DNA of 64,000 bases from Pseudobutyrivibrio sp. OR37 (GCF_900113655.1 NZ_FOQF01000010.1:45042-109041); one strand, 5' to 3'; positions 19,550 to 28,696 are shown, counted from the first letter of the stretch. Notes: generated by a model not told the origin, from the letters alone. Made by a program: numbers and translations.

Positions 19550-21056
19550 TCTCACCTCCGGCTATGGTTTTCATAATCTTATTCTGGCTCAAATCATCTT
19601 CTGACAACTCACCTACAATCTTGCGGTCACGCAATACGATAAGTCGTGAGCAAGTACGTAGCATCTCATCTGTCTCTGATGAAATGAAGGTAACACTCAT
19701 ACCTTCTGAGGCAAGCTCTAATACAAGCTTCTGAATATCTACCTTTGTTCCAACGTCGATACCACGAGTTGGCTCATCAAGGATTAAATACTCTGGGTGC
19801 ATTAGCAACCAGCGAGCAAGAATAACCTTCTGTTGATTTCCACCTGAAAGTGATTTGATAGGTGTGTCCGCAGAAGCTGTCTTAATATTTAATTTCTTAA
19901 TGTATTCATCTGCAAATTTATATTGCTCGGCCTTTGAGAATGGCTTAAAGAATCCAGTTAGAACCTGAAGTGCTAAGATAATATTCTCCCTAACTGAAAG
20001 GTCTCCAATGATACCATCAATCTTTCTATCCTCTGGCAGATACGCTATACCGTTTTTCATAGCATCAAGAGGTTTTTGAATCTTAACATCCTTGCCATGA
20101 ACCTTAACCTTGCCAGAAAGGACTCTGTCGGCACCAAAGATAGCTCTAACGCTTTCTGATCTACCAGATCCAAGCAATCCGATAAAGCCGTTAACTTCGC
20201 CTTTCTTAATGTAAAAATCAAATGGCTCGATGCCTGCATCACTCTGCAAGCCTTCCGCCTCAAATACTGTTTCACCTGCGTCCTTGCCGCTGTAGGTTTC
20301 ATGCTCGCCCTTGATATCTGAAAGGTCATCCATCTCTTTTCCAAGCATCTTTGCTACAAGCTGAACACGAGGTAAATCCTTTATTTCAAATTCTCCCACT
20401 AACTGACCATCACGAAGAACAGTGATTTTGTCGCACACCTCATATACCTGATCCAAGAAGTGAGTAACGAAGATGATACCTACTCCTCTAGCCTTTAGAT
20501 CCCGCATTAATCCAAAGAGCTTCTGAACCTCCTGTGCATCTAAGGATGATGTTGGCTCATCCAAAATCAAAACCTTACAATCCATATCCACCGCTCTTGC
20601 GATAGCTACCATCTGCTGAACTGCTATTGAACAGCTAGCTAACTGCTGTGTTGCAGATGCTGGTATATCAAGTGATTTTAATATACGATCTGCATCCTCA
20701 TTCATTTTTTTCCAATTTGTAAGTGCCCCTTCAGTACGTCCAATGTACATATTTTCTGCAACTGTAAGATTTGGGCACAATGTAATTTCCTGATATACGG
20801 TACTAATACCGCTTCTTTGTGCATCCTGTGGAGAGTGAATCTGAACCTCACCCATTCCCTTTAAACTGATAGTCCCTTCGTCCTTTGTATAAACTCCGGT
20901 AAGGACCTTAATCAATGTAGATTTTCCCGCACCATTTTCCCCCATCAAAGCGTGAATCTCACCTTCGTTTAAGGAAAAATCCACATTTGACAAGGCTCGA
21001 ACACCAGGAAAACTTTTGCAAATGCCACGCATTTCAAGTACTCTATTGTCTTTCAC
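19536..21056 (-). CDS. Sugar ABC transporter ATP-binding protein, YtfR-like
   Basis: Fused double-nucleotide-binding-domain ATPase (506 residues) of the ribose/galactose/galactofuranose class. Domain 1 has Walker A GENGAGKST (about 39-47) and Walker B LILDEPTSSLD; domain 2 has the degenerate P-loop GLLGSGRSE, signature SLSGGNQQK and LILDEPTRGID. It starts with GTG, supported by AGGAG 8 nt upstream. It lies between a binding-protein gene and the permeases, separated from the former by a strong hairpin. Confidence 0.92.
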   Translation of the reverse strand: MKDNRVLEMRGICKSFPGVRALSNVDFSLNEGEIHALMGENGAGKSTLIKVLTGVYTKDEGTISLKGMGEVQIHSPQDAQRSGISTVYQEITLCPNLTVAENMYIGRTEGALTNWKKMNEDADRILKSLDIPASATQQLASCSIAVQQMVAIARAVDMDCKVLILDEPTSSLDAQEVQKLFGLMRDLKARGVGIIFVTHFLDQVYEVCDKITVLRDGQLVGEFEIKDLPRVQLVAKMLGKEMDDLSDIKGEHETYSGKDAGETVFEAEGLQSDAGIEPFDFYIKKGEVNGFIGLLGSGRSESVRAIFGADRVLSGKVKVHGKDVKIQKPLDAMKNGIAYLPEDRKIDGIIGDLSVRENIILALQVLTGFFKPFSKAEQYKFADEYIKKLNIKTASADTPIKSLSGGNQQKVILARWLLMHPEYLILDEPTRGIDVGTKVDIQKLVLELASEGMSVTFISSETDEMLRTCSRLIVLRDRKIVGELSEDDLSQNKIMKTIAGGENENE

Positions 21057-21086
21057 CGGTTTGTCTCCTCGTCTTTTTTTTGAAAG

Positions 21087-21108
21087 AGGCGCGGATAACC
21101 GCGCCTCA
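21087..21108 (-). other. Strong GC-rich hairpin between binding-protein and ATPase genes
   Basis: On the minus strand GAGGCGCGG pairs perfectly with CCGCGCCTC around the loop TTAT. The 3' side is TTTC followed by A-rich sequence, so it lacks a terminator U-tract. Such structures after the binding-protein gene in importer operons usually protect the 5' part of the mRNA or attenuate, giving excess binding protein. That role is inferred here. Confidence 0.7.
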
Positions 21109-21134
21109 TAAATTACTATAGTTACTTACAATAA

Positions 21135-22169
21135 TTAGATGCCGTATGTGTCAACATCTTCCTGTGTAATTGTCTCAGCATCGAAGCCCTTCTCGTCCAT
21201 GATTACAACCTTCTCTGAAGGAGCGCTGCCGCCTTCGATTGTCTTGATGATTTCATCAATGTATGAAGCCTGGAATGGGTTGCACTGTCCATCATAGTTC
21301 CAGTTCTGAGCAAGAAGCTCTTCAAGTGCCCACTTGTTGCAGTCAAAGCCCATAACGATTACGTCTTTGCCAACACCGTGTGAGATACCAGCTGCATCAA
21401 GAGCTGCAACTGCACCCTTAGCCATATCATCGTTCTCAGCGTAGATTACGTTGAAGTCCTTACCAGCATCGATCTGTGACTGAACGATCTGCTGTGCCTT
21501 CTCTGCGTTCCATTCAGCTGTCTGCTGTGCTACGATTTCCCAATTGCTTTCTGCTGCAACCTTTGAATCAAGTGCGCCTGAACGTCCCTGCTGAGCTGCT
21601 GAACCCATAACACCCTGAATGTGGATAACCTTGTAGCTGTCTAAGCCCTGGCCCTCAAGCCACTTAACTGCTGTCTCACCTTCCTTGTCCATATCAGATA
21701 CGATAGAAGCATCATAGAGGCTCTCATCTGCATCGATTGTACGGTCAAAGAGGATTACGTGGATACCAGCTGCCTGTGCATCCTGAAGTACTGAATCCCA
21801 GCCTGCTGTATCAGCTGCTGAAAGAAGTAAGTAGTCTACATCATCCTGGATGAACTGCTGAGCGTATTGAATCTGCTCATCGTTCTTTAAGCTGTATGCG
21901 AAAGAAGCATCATAGCCATTTTCCTTTGTGAACATTGCCTTTAAGTCAGCATCGTTAGCTGTACGATAACCAGACTCGTTAGGATCGTTGTTGATAATAC
22001 CTACTTTAATTAAGTCACCAGAAGCTGCTGGAGCCTCTTCTGTTGTAGCTGCCTCTTCGCTACCTGCTGTGTCTGTGCTAGCAGCATCTCCGCCGTCACT
22101 GCCGCCACATGCTACAAGACCCATTGTCATTGCAGCAACCATCATCATTGCTAAAACTTTTCTCTTCAT
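21135..22169 (-). CDS. Sugar ABC transporter binding lipoprotein, YtfQ-like (first copy)
   Basis: Main extracytoplasmic binding protein of the importer, 344 residues. The lipoprotein signal ends VAMTMGLVACGG with C21, followed by a low-complexity Ala/Thr/Glu linker to about residue 50. The fold shows QYAQQFIQDDVDYLLLSAAD, TAGWDSVLQDAQAAG and VILFDRTID, parallel to YtfQ. A strong AAGGAGGGG ribosome binding site and first position in the operon predict high expression. Ligand inferred as a furanose or similar monosaccharide; not provable from sequence. Confidence 0.88.
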   Translation of the reverse strand: MKRKVLAMMMVAAMTMGLVACGGSDGGDAASTDTAGSEEAATTEEAPAASGDLIKVGIINNDPNESGYRTANDADLKAMFTKENGYDASFAYSLKNDEQIQYAQQFIQDDVDYLLLSAADTAGWDSVLQDAQAAGIHVILFDRTIDADESLYDASIVSDMDKEGETAVKWLEGQGLDSYKVIHIQGVMGSAAQQGRSGALDSKVAAESNWEIVAQQTAEWNAEKAQQIVQSQIDAGKDFNVIYAENDDMAKGAVAALDAAGISHGVGKDVIVMGFDCNKWALEELLAQNWNYDGQCNPFQASYIDEIIKTIEGGSAPSEKVVIMDEKGFDAETITQEDVDTYGI

Positions 22170-22222
22170 TTTTCCCCTCCTTATAAGGTCTAAGTGTTTT
22201 TGGGGCTTTCCCCCTTGCTGAG

Positions 22223-22228
22223 ATTATA
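22223..22228 (-). promoter_or_regulatory. Probable -10 of the sugar importer operon, no -35
   Basis: TATAAT on the minus strand, 54 nt upstream of the binding-protein start codon. No recognisable -35 exists 16-18 nt further upstream. A perfect -10 without -35 fits a promoter that needs an activator, plausibly the adjacent YesN-like response regulator. A small GGGG/CCCC hairpin lies in the leader. Confidence 0.5.
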
Positions 22229-22296
22229 TTAGCCTAGAAGGGTGTGTTTTTACATTGATAAAAAAAAGTTATTTGTTTGATTTTTTATTCCAATTT

Positions 22297-23631
22297 TTAC
22301 GAAGTTTGATTTTCTACGATTTCAGTAGAATTTTTTGGGAGACGAAGGATAACTTTTGTACCTTCCCCGTATGTGCTTTCAATAGATAGTCCAAATTCCT
22401 CCCCTAGATTCAAGCGAATACGTTCATTTACGTTGTACATTCCATAAAGCACGCTTTCCGCAGGAGTCTTATCTGCAAGGGCTTTTCGTATTGCTTCCAG
22501 CCTTTCTTCAGTCATTCCAATTCCGTTATCCTCCACCTGAAGATAGTAGGAATCCACCTGCTCCCATCCAGTAAGGATGATTTTTCCACCACCACGTTTA
22601 TTTTTTATACCATGGTAAAGGGCGTTTTCCACAAGTGGCTGGAGAGTGATTTTTGGAACCTTAAAATCGTAAAGCTCCTCTGGAACATTTATCTCGTACT
22701 GTAAAATATCTAAATATCTAATCTGCTGAATTTCAAGATAACTACGAACATGCTGAATATCCTCTCGCACCGTGACAATTTCCTTGCCTCGATTTAAAGA
22801 TGTTCTAAAGAAATCCGACAAGCTTCCAACCATTGCAATTACCTGCTTCTGATTACCTGCTTCCGCAGACCACACGATGGCATCCAAGGTATTGTACAAA
22901 AAATGTGGATTAATCTGTGCCTGAAGTAATTCAAATTCAGCCTTTCTAAGTTGCCTCTGTTCCGCTCTTACCTGTTTTTCAATTGGCTCCGTAATAGAAA
23001 TTGGCACAAAAATTGAGTAAACTACCAGGACAGATACGATAATCATAAAAGTGCAAATCGCAATTCTGATAAAGTTGATTACATGAGCTCTGTTATTCTC
23101 CTGAGCGGTTTGAAGTTCTCGGTTTTCGTAATAGATGTATTCGTTAATAGTGTCCTGAACCAGCCCCGTTACTATTTGCACATCATTTTCCCAGATGACC
23201 ATATTTTCTTCGTAGCGACCTTCGCTTTTAAGATTGGTCTCGATTCGCTGATTATAGGTCTCTAGATTATCTAGATATTTTTCTGCGCTCTCTAGTCTTT
23301 TACGATTATCTCTGGTATCTGTGTATTGCTCTAATTCGTTAACTACTCGCCTTGCATCTGTAAGCAGGCTTTGAAGCCTTGAATCTTCGGCTGTTTTATT
23401 TCCTACAATAAGCAGATAGGTTTCATAGTCGTAATCATTTTTAAAATCCAAGCTGAACTCGCTGGCCGTCACCACCGAGTTCAGCATTTTTTCATATCTC
23501 TCATTTGTCTGCCACAAGTTATAAAATACATAAACCAAAAAGAAGACTATTGGAATCAAAAGAAATAAATAGGAAATTCTAATTTGTAGGGCTAGCTTAC
23601 CTTGCTCCCTCTCACTACTCTTTTTTCTCAT
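22297..23631 (-). CDS. Sensor histidine kinase, YesM/LytS-like
   Basis: Membrane sensor kinase of 444 residues. TM1 is about 21-40, an extracellular helical region spans about 41-185, TM2 is about 188-209, then the His_kinase domain with phospho-acceptor H243 in LLQAQINPHFLYNTLD, the N-box QPLVENALYHGI and the G-box VEDNGIGM. The C-terminus is a HATPase fold. It overlaps the response-regulator gene by 4 nt (ATGA). The sensor region is short and lacks a recognisable sugar-binding fold, so it may sense through a separate binding protein. Confidence 0.92.
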   Translation of the reverse strand: MRKKSSEREQGKLALQIRISYLFLLIPIVFFLVYVFYNLWQTNERYEKMLNSVVTASEFSLDFKNDYDYETYLLIVGNKTAEDSRLQSLLTDARRVVNELEQYTDTRDNRKRLESAEKYLDNLETYNQRIETNLKSEGRYEENMVIWENDVQIVTGLVQDTINEYIYYENRELQTAQENNRAHVINFIRIAICTFMIIVSVLVVYSIFVPISITEPIEKQVRAEQRQLRKAEFELLQAQINPHFLYNTLDAIVWSAEAGNQKQVIAMVGSLSDFFRTSLNRGKEIVTVREDIQHVRSYLEIQQIRYLDILQYEINVPEELYDFKVPKITLQPLVENALYHGIKNKRGGGKIILTGWEQVDSYYLQVEDNGIGMTEERLEAIRKALADKTPAESVLYGMYNVNERIRLNLGEEFGLSIESTYGEGTKVILRLPKNSTEIVENQTS

Positions 23632-25241
23632 TTGGATTCCTCTTTTGCAGTTCCTCTGTATTGTGTAGGAGTCATCCCCTGAGTCTTTTTAAAGGCATAA
23701 GAGAAATAATGGGCATCCTTGTAGCCCACAAGTCCTGCGATTTCACTGCTCTTTTTGCTGGTGCAGCGAAGCAATTCCTTAGCCTTGGTAATTCGATAGT
23801 CTGTTAAGTATTTTATAAATGGCTGGCCAGTCTGCTGACGGAAAACTGCACTAAGATGATTAGGCGAAAAATTCACGTAAGCCGCCAAAGAATTCAAAGA
23901 AAAATCTTCATTTGAATAATTATCTTCTATGTATGCAATGGCATCTCTAACCACATCGTGATATCTGCTCTTTGATTTTTCCTCACGCAGGGTGATGGCC
24001 TTATCAATAATTTTCTTCAGATAATTTACTGCATTATCTTTGTTTAGCATGATTGATTTATCGGAATCAAAGGTGTCGATTGCATCCCTTGAGGCGCCGA
24101 TTTCATTCTCCACAAAATCCACTACAGTAAGATATGTATCCATAGTCAGATACTGACGGAACATAGTAGAATTCATTACGGAAGCCCCCAGCTCCTGAAT
24201 AAATTCCTCTACGAAGAAGGTAACCTCATTACAATCTCCGCGGCGCAGGAACTCTATAACACGCTCATGTGCCATCTGCTTTGGATTCAAATCTGACAAA
24301 GAAAACTCCTCATTTTCCTGTGTGTTATGCTCATTTCCCCAGATGAATTTGTTGGATTCTCCCAGATGACGATGAGCAAAGCCACGGCCTGCGCTATCAA
24401 AGGATTCCGGAATTTCAGTGATATGAGTAACAGTTTTGCCGATGCCTGCGAAAAAGCGAATATGTCGATTTTCATCAAACATATTCTGCATTCTTTCGAT
24501 ACATTCCTTTAAAAGAGCATCCATCTGCTCCTCAGAATCTGCCTTAAATAAAAAAGCCTTGCCTTCCAAATGACGATCGAAAAGCAAAGCATGTTTTTCC
24601 TCCGCCATAGCCTTAAGTCTGTCTTCCATGGAAACAACGGTACCAGAGTATTCCTCCATATCGTGTCTGTCGGACCAAACCTTAAGTAAAAGTATGTTGT
24701 AGCACAATGCCGATAAATCAAGAGACAGCTTTCTGGCCTCTCCCATAAGGGAAACCGTGTCCCTGCCGCCAGTGACAAGTGAATCAAAGAATCCCAGTCT
24801 CTCCCCAAGATTCTTTTCCTCCATCTCACGCTCATACTTTTCTACAATGGCGAGTTCTTCTTTTTTCTCTTTAATTTTGTTGCCCAGCTGATCAAGCTCC
24901 TCCAACAGCTTATTGCCGCTGATAGGCTTGCCCAGGTAGCGGGCTACGCCGATATTAAGAGCCTCCTGTGCATAGGCAAACTCCTCGTAGCCAGTAAGCA
25001 AAATGATTTCTGTAGAGGAATGCTCCTCCTTAATCATTTTTGACAAGGTAAGACCATCCATAAATGGCATTTTGATATCCGTAATTACGATATCTGGAAG
25101 CTCCTTCCTAATCATAGGTAGAGCCACCTCTCCATCTCCTGCTTCCCCACAGAATTCAAAACCATGACTGTTCCAATCAATGTTGTTCTTGATTGATTCG
25201 CGGACAAAATACTCGTCCTCAACTAAAAAAACCTTTAACAT
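23628..25241 (-). CDS. Response regulator with AraC-type DNA-binding domain, YesN-like
   Basis: Transcription activator of 537 residues. The receiver domain (1-120) has acidic E8/D9 and phospho-acceptor D55 in IVITDIKMPFMDG, with T83 and K105. A middle region of about 300 residues lacks a known name; the C-terminal AraC helix-turn-helix covers about 435-530 (NFSPNHLSAVFRQQTGQPF and YKDAHYFSYAFKKTQGMTPT). The start is the ATG after GGGGGAATTT; a TTG four codons upstream is less likely. It is expected to activate the neighbouring importer. Confidence 0.92.
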   Translation of the reverse strand: MLKVFLVEDEYFVRESIKNNIDWNSHGFEFCGEAGDGEVALPMIRKELPDIVITDIKMPFMDGLTLSKMIKEEHSSTEIILLTGYEEFAYAQEALNIGVARYLGKPISGNKLLEELDQLGNKIKEKKEELAIVEKYEREMEEKNLGERLGFFDSLVTGGRDTVSLMGEARKLSLDLSALCYNILLLKVWSDRHDMEEYSGTVVSMEDRLKAMAEEKHALLFDRHLEGKAFLFKADSEEQMDALLKECIERMQNMFDENRHIRFFAGIGKTVTHITEIPESFDSAGRGFAHRHLGESNKFIWGNEHNTQENEEFSLSDLNPKQMAHERVIEFLRRGDCNEVTFFVEEFIQELGASVMNSTMFRQYLTMDTYLTVVDFVENEIGASRDAIDTFDSDKSIMLNKDNAVNYLKKIIDKAITLREEKSKSRYHDVVRDAIAYIEDNYSNEDFSLNSLAAYVNFSPNHLSAVFRQQTGQPFIKYLTDYRITKAKELLRCTSKKSSEIAGLVGYKDAHYFSYAFKKTQGMTPTQYRGTAKEESK

Positions 25242-25270
25242 AAATTCCCCCAAAATAAAAACCTACGCCC

Positions 25271-25279
25271 ATTATAGCA
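25271..25279 (-). promoter_or_regulatory. Extended -10 promoter of the two-component operon
   Basis: TGCTATAAT on the minus strand (TGn plus a perfect -10) lies 30 nt before the response-regulator ATG and after the end of the diguanylate cyclase gene. A -35 is not evident, as allowed for extended -10 promoters. It would give a leader of about 23 nt. This suggests the yesNM-like pair can be transcribed apart from the cyclase. Confidence 0.55.
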
Positions 25280-25288
25280 TGACATAAC

Positions 25289-26575
25289 CTACTTGCACAC
25301 AATTTGATTACGCCCGCCCTCTTTGGCTTCATACAGATTGGCATCTGCACGACTAAGAGCCTCATCTGTTGATTCACCAGGAATCATCGCTGTCAGACCA
25401 AAGCTCATTGTAATCTGTCTGTCGGTATCAGGCACATAGATAGTACGAATATCATCCATGATTATAGATAATTCTCGTTTTGCGATATCAAGCTCCCTGT
25501 TATCAAAAATAAGCAGGAACTCTTCACCGCCCCATCTAGCCGCAAAGCCTTTTCCAACCATTCCCTTTTTAAGCTTACCTGCCACCTTTCTTAGAACTTC
25601 ATCACCCATTTCGTGGCCGTAAGTATCATTTACCTTCTTGAAGAAATCGATATCTGCAATGCAGACACAATACTTCATTCCCATTTCCACCATCTTTACC
25701 CTGATTTCCTCAAGCCTCTTGTCGGCGGAACGTCTATTGTTAAGCTCGGTAAGAGCATCAAACTCAACCAAGTTTTTCAAAGCCCTTGCCATTTTTTTAC
25801 CATCATTGGCAAGACTCTTTATCTCATCATCTTCCTGCAAAAGCTCTCTAGGCATTTCGGAATCAAACTCTCCGTTTGAGAGCTTGTTCATGTACCTGTC
25901 CATCTTGAAAATTCTTTCTGCCAGCTTTTTATTGAAGCGCACCATGATGATGCCGAAGAACACAGCCACCACAATGCATATTCCAATAACAGGAAGAATG
26001 TATCTTATGATATGATGCTTTACATCTTCTCCTGAGCGGCATACGCCAATCATTCCCATTATAGAACCATCCGCTCCAGTAAAAGGTTTGTAATAAGCAA
26101 AGCTTTTGGTGTTATAGACGATTACATTGTCGTAAAAAACAGGCTGGCCCGTATCTAACACATCATTTTTAACCACGGTGGCAACCTTTGTGCCCATGGC
26201 ACTATTACCCTCGGCATCACTTAAGGTAGTAAGAATTCGGGTATCCTCGTAAAAGATAGAGACTTCAATATTCAGCATCTTGGAAAACTTTGCCATCAGG
26301 GTGTTTTCTCCATTTAAACGCTGCTCCCCTTTGTATATCTCCACCTCACCATTTTCAGTTTCAACTAAACGAAAATCTCCAACATAGTACTGATCAAAAA
26401 TGAAGGCCACCAAATCGGCATCATTTATCAATTCCTTCCGAATCTGGTCCGTGATAGATTTTCTGACAATGCTGACACTCACCGCTACGATGGCCACCGT
26501 CATAAGCGTAAGCGGTATCAACGTCATCTTTAGCATCTGTCTTTTCAGACTGTTCTTAAACCCCTTATCTGACAT
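25289..26575 (-). CDS. Membrane diguanylate cyclase (Cache-HAMP-GGDEF)
   Basis: Makes cyclic di-GMP. The 428 residues show TM1 about 18-38, an extracellular single-Cache-like domain about 40-190, TM2 about 193-212, a HAMP-like segment, and a GGDEF domain with the active GGEEF signature at 349-353 and DIDFFKKVNDTYGH (308-321). No RxxD inhibitory site is seen five residues upstream of the signature (GKGFAARWGGEEF). It lies directly upstream of the response-regulator gene on the same strand, which may link small-molecule sensing to c-di-GMP. Confidence 0.92.
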   Translation of the reverse strand: MSDKGFKNSLKRQMLKMTLIPLTLMTVAIVAVSVSIVRKSITDQIRKELINDADLVAFIFDQYYVGDFRLVETENGEVEIYKGEQRLNGENTLMAKFSKMLNIEVSIFYEDTRILTTLSDAEGNSAMGTKVATVVKNDVLDTGQPVFYDNVIVYNTKSFAYYKPFTGADGSIMGMIGVCRSGEDVKHHIIRYILPVIGICIVVAVFFGIIMVRFNKKLAERIFKMDRYMNKLSNGEFDSEMPRELLQEDDEIKSLANDGKKMARALKNLVEFDALTELNNRRSADKRLEEIRVKMVEMGMKYCVCIADIDFFKKVNDTYGHEMGDEVLRKVAGKLKKGMVGKGFAARWGGEEFLLIFDNRELDIAKRELSIIMDDIRTIYVPDTDRQITMSFGLTAMIPGESTDEALSRADANLYEAKEGGRNQIVCK

Positions 26576-26596
26576 ACACCTCTCCTTTGTAGCAGA

Positions 26597-26626
26597 CCAA
26601 AAAGAGCAGGCATGAAGCCTGCTCTT
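26597..26626 (-). terminator. Rho-independent terminator after the cytidylate-kinase-like gene
   Basis: AAGAGCAGGC pairs with GCCTGCTCTT around a 5-nt loop, followed by TTTTTGG on the minus strand. It begins just after the stop codon at 26629 and separates this gene from the diguanylate cyclase. Confidence 0.85.
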
Positions 26627-26628
26627 GA

Positions 26629-27225
26629 TTACTCTTTGTTATTCAAAAACTCGGAAAGCATTTTATAGAGTGCCTCCGCAGTTGCTTCAACCCCCATCAA
26701 GGAACTATTCACACAGAAATCGTATCCTCTGCTGTCTCCCCATTTCATCTTCGAATAATAGTTATGATAAGCCTTACGCTTTTTATCATGACGATACATC
26801 TTAGCTTTTGCTTCAATCTTATTAAGCTTATACAGCCTGCAAATTCGCTCTGTCTTAGCTGCCTCATCACCTCTGATAAAAAGTGATATAAGAGCAGAGT
26901 GATCCCTCAAAACATTTTCTGCGCATCGTCCAACTACAACAAAGCTTTCTCCGCTTTCAGCCTTCTCCCTGATAAAATCAAACTGAAGCTTTGCAATGGT
27001 ATCCTGTACACTTGAAGAATGTCCGCGAACTGTACGTGTCAGCCCCTGGCGCTTCATTTCCTCGTGCTTATGTAAATCCTCAGCATCTATTCCGTTTTTC
27101 TCCGCCATCTGATCAAGCATATTGCGATCATATAGAGGAACATTGAACCTTTCTGCTAACCTGGTAGCTATTTCGTGTCCGCCACTACCATATTCTCTAC
27201 CTACTGAAATAATAAATTGCCCCAT
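26629..27225 (-). CDS. Cytidylate kinase-like family protein
   Basis: P-loop kinase-like protein of 198 residues. The N-terminus IISVGREYGSGGHEIATRLA is the nucleotide-binding loop typical of the cytidylate-kinase-like family (PF13189), which is distinct from true Cmk. A central RRxxRxxRIC-like basic region binds substrate in kinases of this fold. A strong GAAGGGGGG ribosome binding site precedes the ATG. True substrate unknown; the gene seems monocistronic. Confidence 0.85.
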   Translation of the reverse strand: MGQFIISVGREYGSGGHEIATRLAERFNVPLYDRNMLDQMAEKNGIDAEDLHKHEEMKRQGLTRTVRGHSSSVQDTIAKLQFDFIREKAESGESFVVVGRCAENVLRDHSALISLFIRGDEAAKTERICRLYKLNKIEAKAKMYRHDKKRKAYHNYYSKMKWGDSRGYDFCVNSSLMGVEATAEALYKMLSEFLNNKE

Positions 27226-27292
27226 AAACTACCCCCCTTCAGTATTTATCCTACATATATTTTATATGATTTTCGATTATAAGTCGAGATTC

Positions 27293-28642
27293 TTACAAAT
27301 ATCTGAAGAAAATACAAAGCATAGATACCATCAGCACAATGATTGTGCCTGGCACTAATTCTTTGCAATATGTAGCCCAGCTGATTGGATAACCTTCCTT
27401 ACCTGCTGTGGAAATACCAACAACATTTGCGCTGGCTCCGATTGGTGTCATGCTTCCACCGATATCTGTTCCAATTGCAAGTGTCCAAGCCATAGTAGAA
27501 AGATCGACACCTGTAGTAGCTGCAAGAGTTTTGATTACAGGAATCATTGTAGCTGAGAATGGAATGTTGTCGATGAATGCTGATGCGAAAGCGCTAACCC
27601 AAAGGATAATAGCTATCATAAGATGAGCATTTCCACCTGAAATCTTTGCGATAAAATCTGCAATAACAACTAGTACCCCTGTCTCCTCAAGACCACCAAC
27701 TACAATAAATAGTCCAATGAAGAATAACAGTGTATGGTAATCAACTCTCTTAAGCAGTGTAAATGCCTTACGGCCTGCTGTGGCAAGTGTGATGATTGCA
27801 ATAAAGGTTCCAATAAATGCAACAGTAAGTCCTGTCATTGAATGAGTTACAAGAAGTACGATTGCGATGATGAAGATAATTGTGCTAGTAATAAATTCCC
27901 TCATGTTGTCGATTCTGATATCAACATTAATAGTGCTTGGGTCTACCTTATCGGCTGGGTCCTGCAATCTGTTTCTCATTGTGAAATAGAAATATAAAAT
28001 GATTATAACAAGTGAAATAGCACCGATTGCACCAGTGTTTTCTACGAAATCTGCAAAGGAATATCCAAGTGAGGTTCCGATAATGATGTTTGGTGGATCG
28101 CCGCACATTGTAGCACTTCCTCCAAGATTTGCGCAGAAGATTTCTGCCATAATAACGGGAACCGGATTAAACTTAAGTGTTCTTGCAAGTCTGATTGTAA
28201 CTGCTGCCAAGAATAATATAACTGTAATAGAATCAATGAACATCGCCAGCACTGATGCAAGAATCATAAATGCCACAAAGATTCTAACTGGTTCGAATTT
28301 TGCAAGCTTTGCAATCTTCAGGCAAAGCCAATCGAAAAAGCCTGCTTCTGCCATGCCTTCTACCATTACCATCATTCCCCATAAGAAAATGATAGTGGCC
28401 CAATTGACACCAGATGTCTGTTCTGCTGATTCTCCTGCTGCATGCCAAAATGAAGGTTTGATGATACCTCCAAGTGCCAGTGTTTTAAAAAAGCTTTCAG
28501 AGCTGCGCAGTCCTATACCGAAAACAAAAATGCCAGTAAGAGCACCGCAGCCTAATGTAACATAGTGCTTTGGGAATCTATCCCATACAATAAGCACAAA
28601 CATAGCCAAAAAAATGACTATAGCCATTATCTCCGCTACCAT
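27293..28642 (-). CDS. ArsB/NhaD family (ion transporter superfamily) permease
   Basis: Integral membrane protein of 449 residues with about 11-12 hydrophobic helices. The two re-entrant-type segments ANLGGSATMCGDPPNIIIG (about residue 170-188) and GTDIGGSMTPIGASANVVGI (about 391-410) are diagnostic of the ArsB/NhaD/SLC13 group. Members carry arsenite, Na+/H+ or dicarboxylates; no arsenic genes are nearby and the substrate cannot be assigned. Its ribosome binding site lies in the 3' arm of an imperfect hairpin (28650-28696). Confidence 0.85.
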   Translation of the reverse strand: MVAEIMAIVIFLAMFVLIVWDRFPKHYVTLGCGALTGIFVFGIGLRSSESFFKTLALGGIIKPSFWHAAGESAEQTSGVNWATIIFLWGMMVMVEGMAEAGFFDWLCLKIAKLAKFEPVRIFVAFMILASVLAMFIDSITVILFLAAVTIRLARTLKFNPVPVIMAEIFCANLGGSATMCGDPPNIIIGTSLGYSFADFVENTGAIGAISLVIIILYFYFTMRNRLQDPADKVDPSTINVDIRIDNMREFITSTIIFIIAIVLLVTHSMTGLTVAFIGTFIAIITLATAGRKAFTLLKRVDYHTLLFFIGLFIVVGGLEETGVLVVIADFIAKISGGNAHLMIAIILWVSAFASAFIDNIPFSATMIPVIKTLAATTGVDLSTMAWTLAIGTDIGGSMTPIGASANVVGISTAGKEGYPISWATYCKELVPGTIIVLMVSMLCIFFRYL

Positions 28643-28649
28643 AATAAAA

Positions 28650-28696
28650 CTCCCTTCGTATGCGAATATTACATAATATATTGTATACGAGGGGAG
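28650..28696 (-). promoter_or_regulatory. Imperfect hairpin that covers the permease ribosome binding site
   Basis: On the minus strand CTCCCCTCGTATAC pairs with GCATACGAAGGGAG, with an AT-rich inner part (AATAT/ATATT). The 3' arm contains AAGGGAG, the ribosome binding site of the ArsB/NhaD-like gene, whose ATG follows 8 nt later. Folding would block translation. The same palindrome could instead be a protein operator. Confidence 0.5.

Noticed and set aside
27999..28565. 188-codon plus-strand open frame inside the ArsB/NhaD-like gene
   Set aside because: Antisense to a clear membrane protein gene, no ribosome binding site, and composition is that of a shadow frame.
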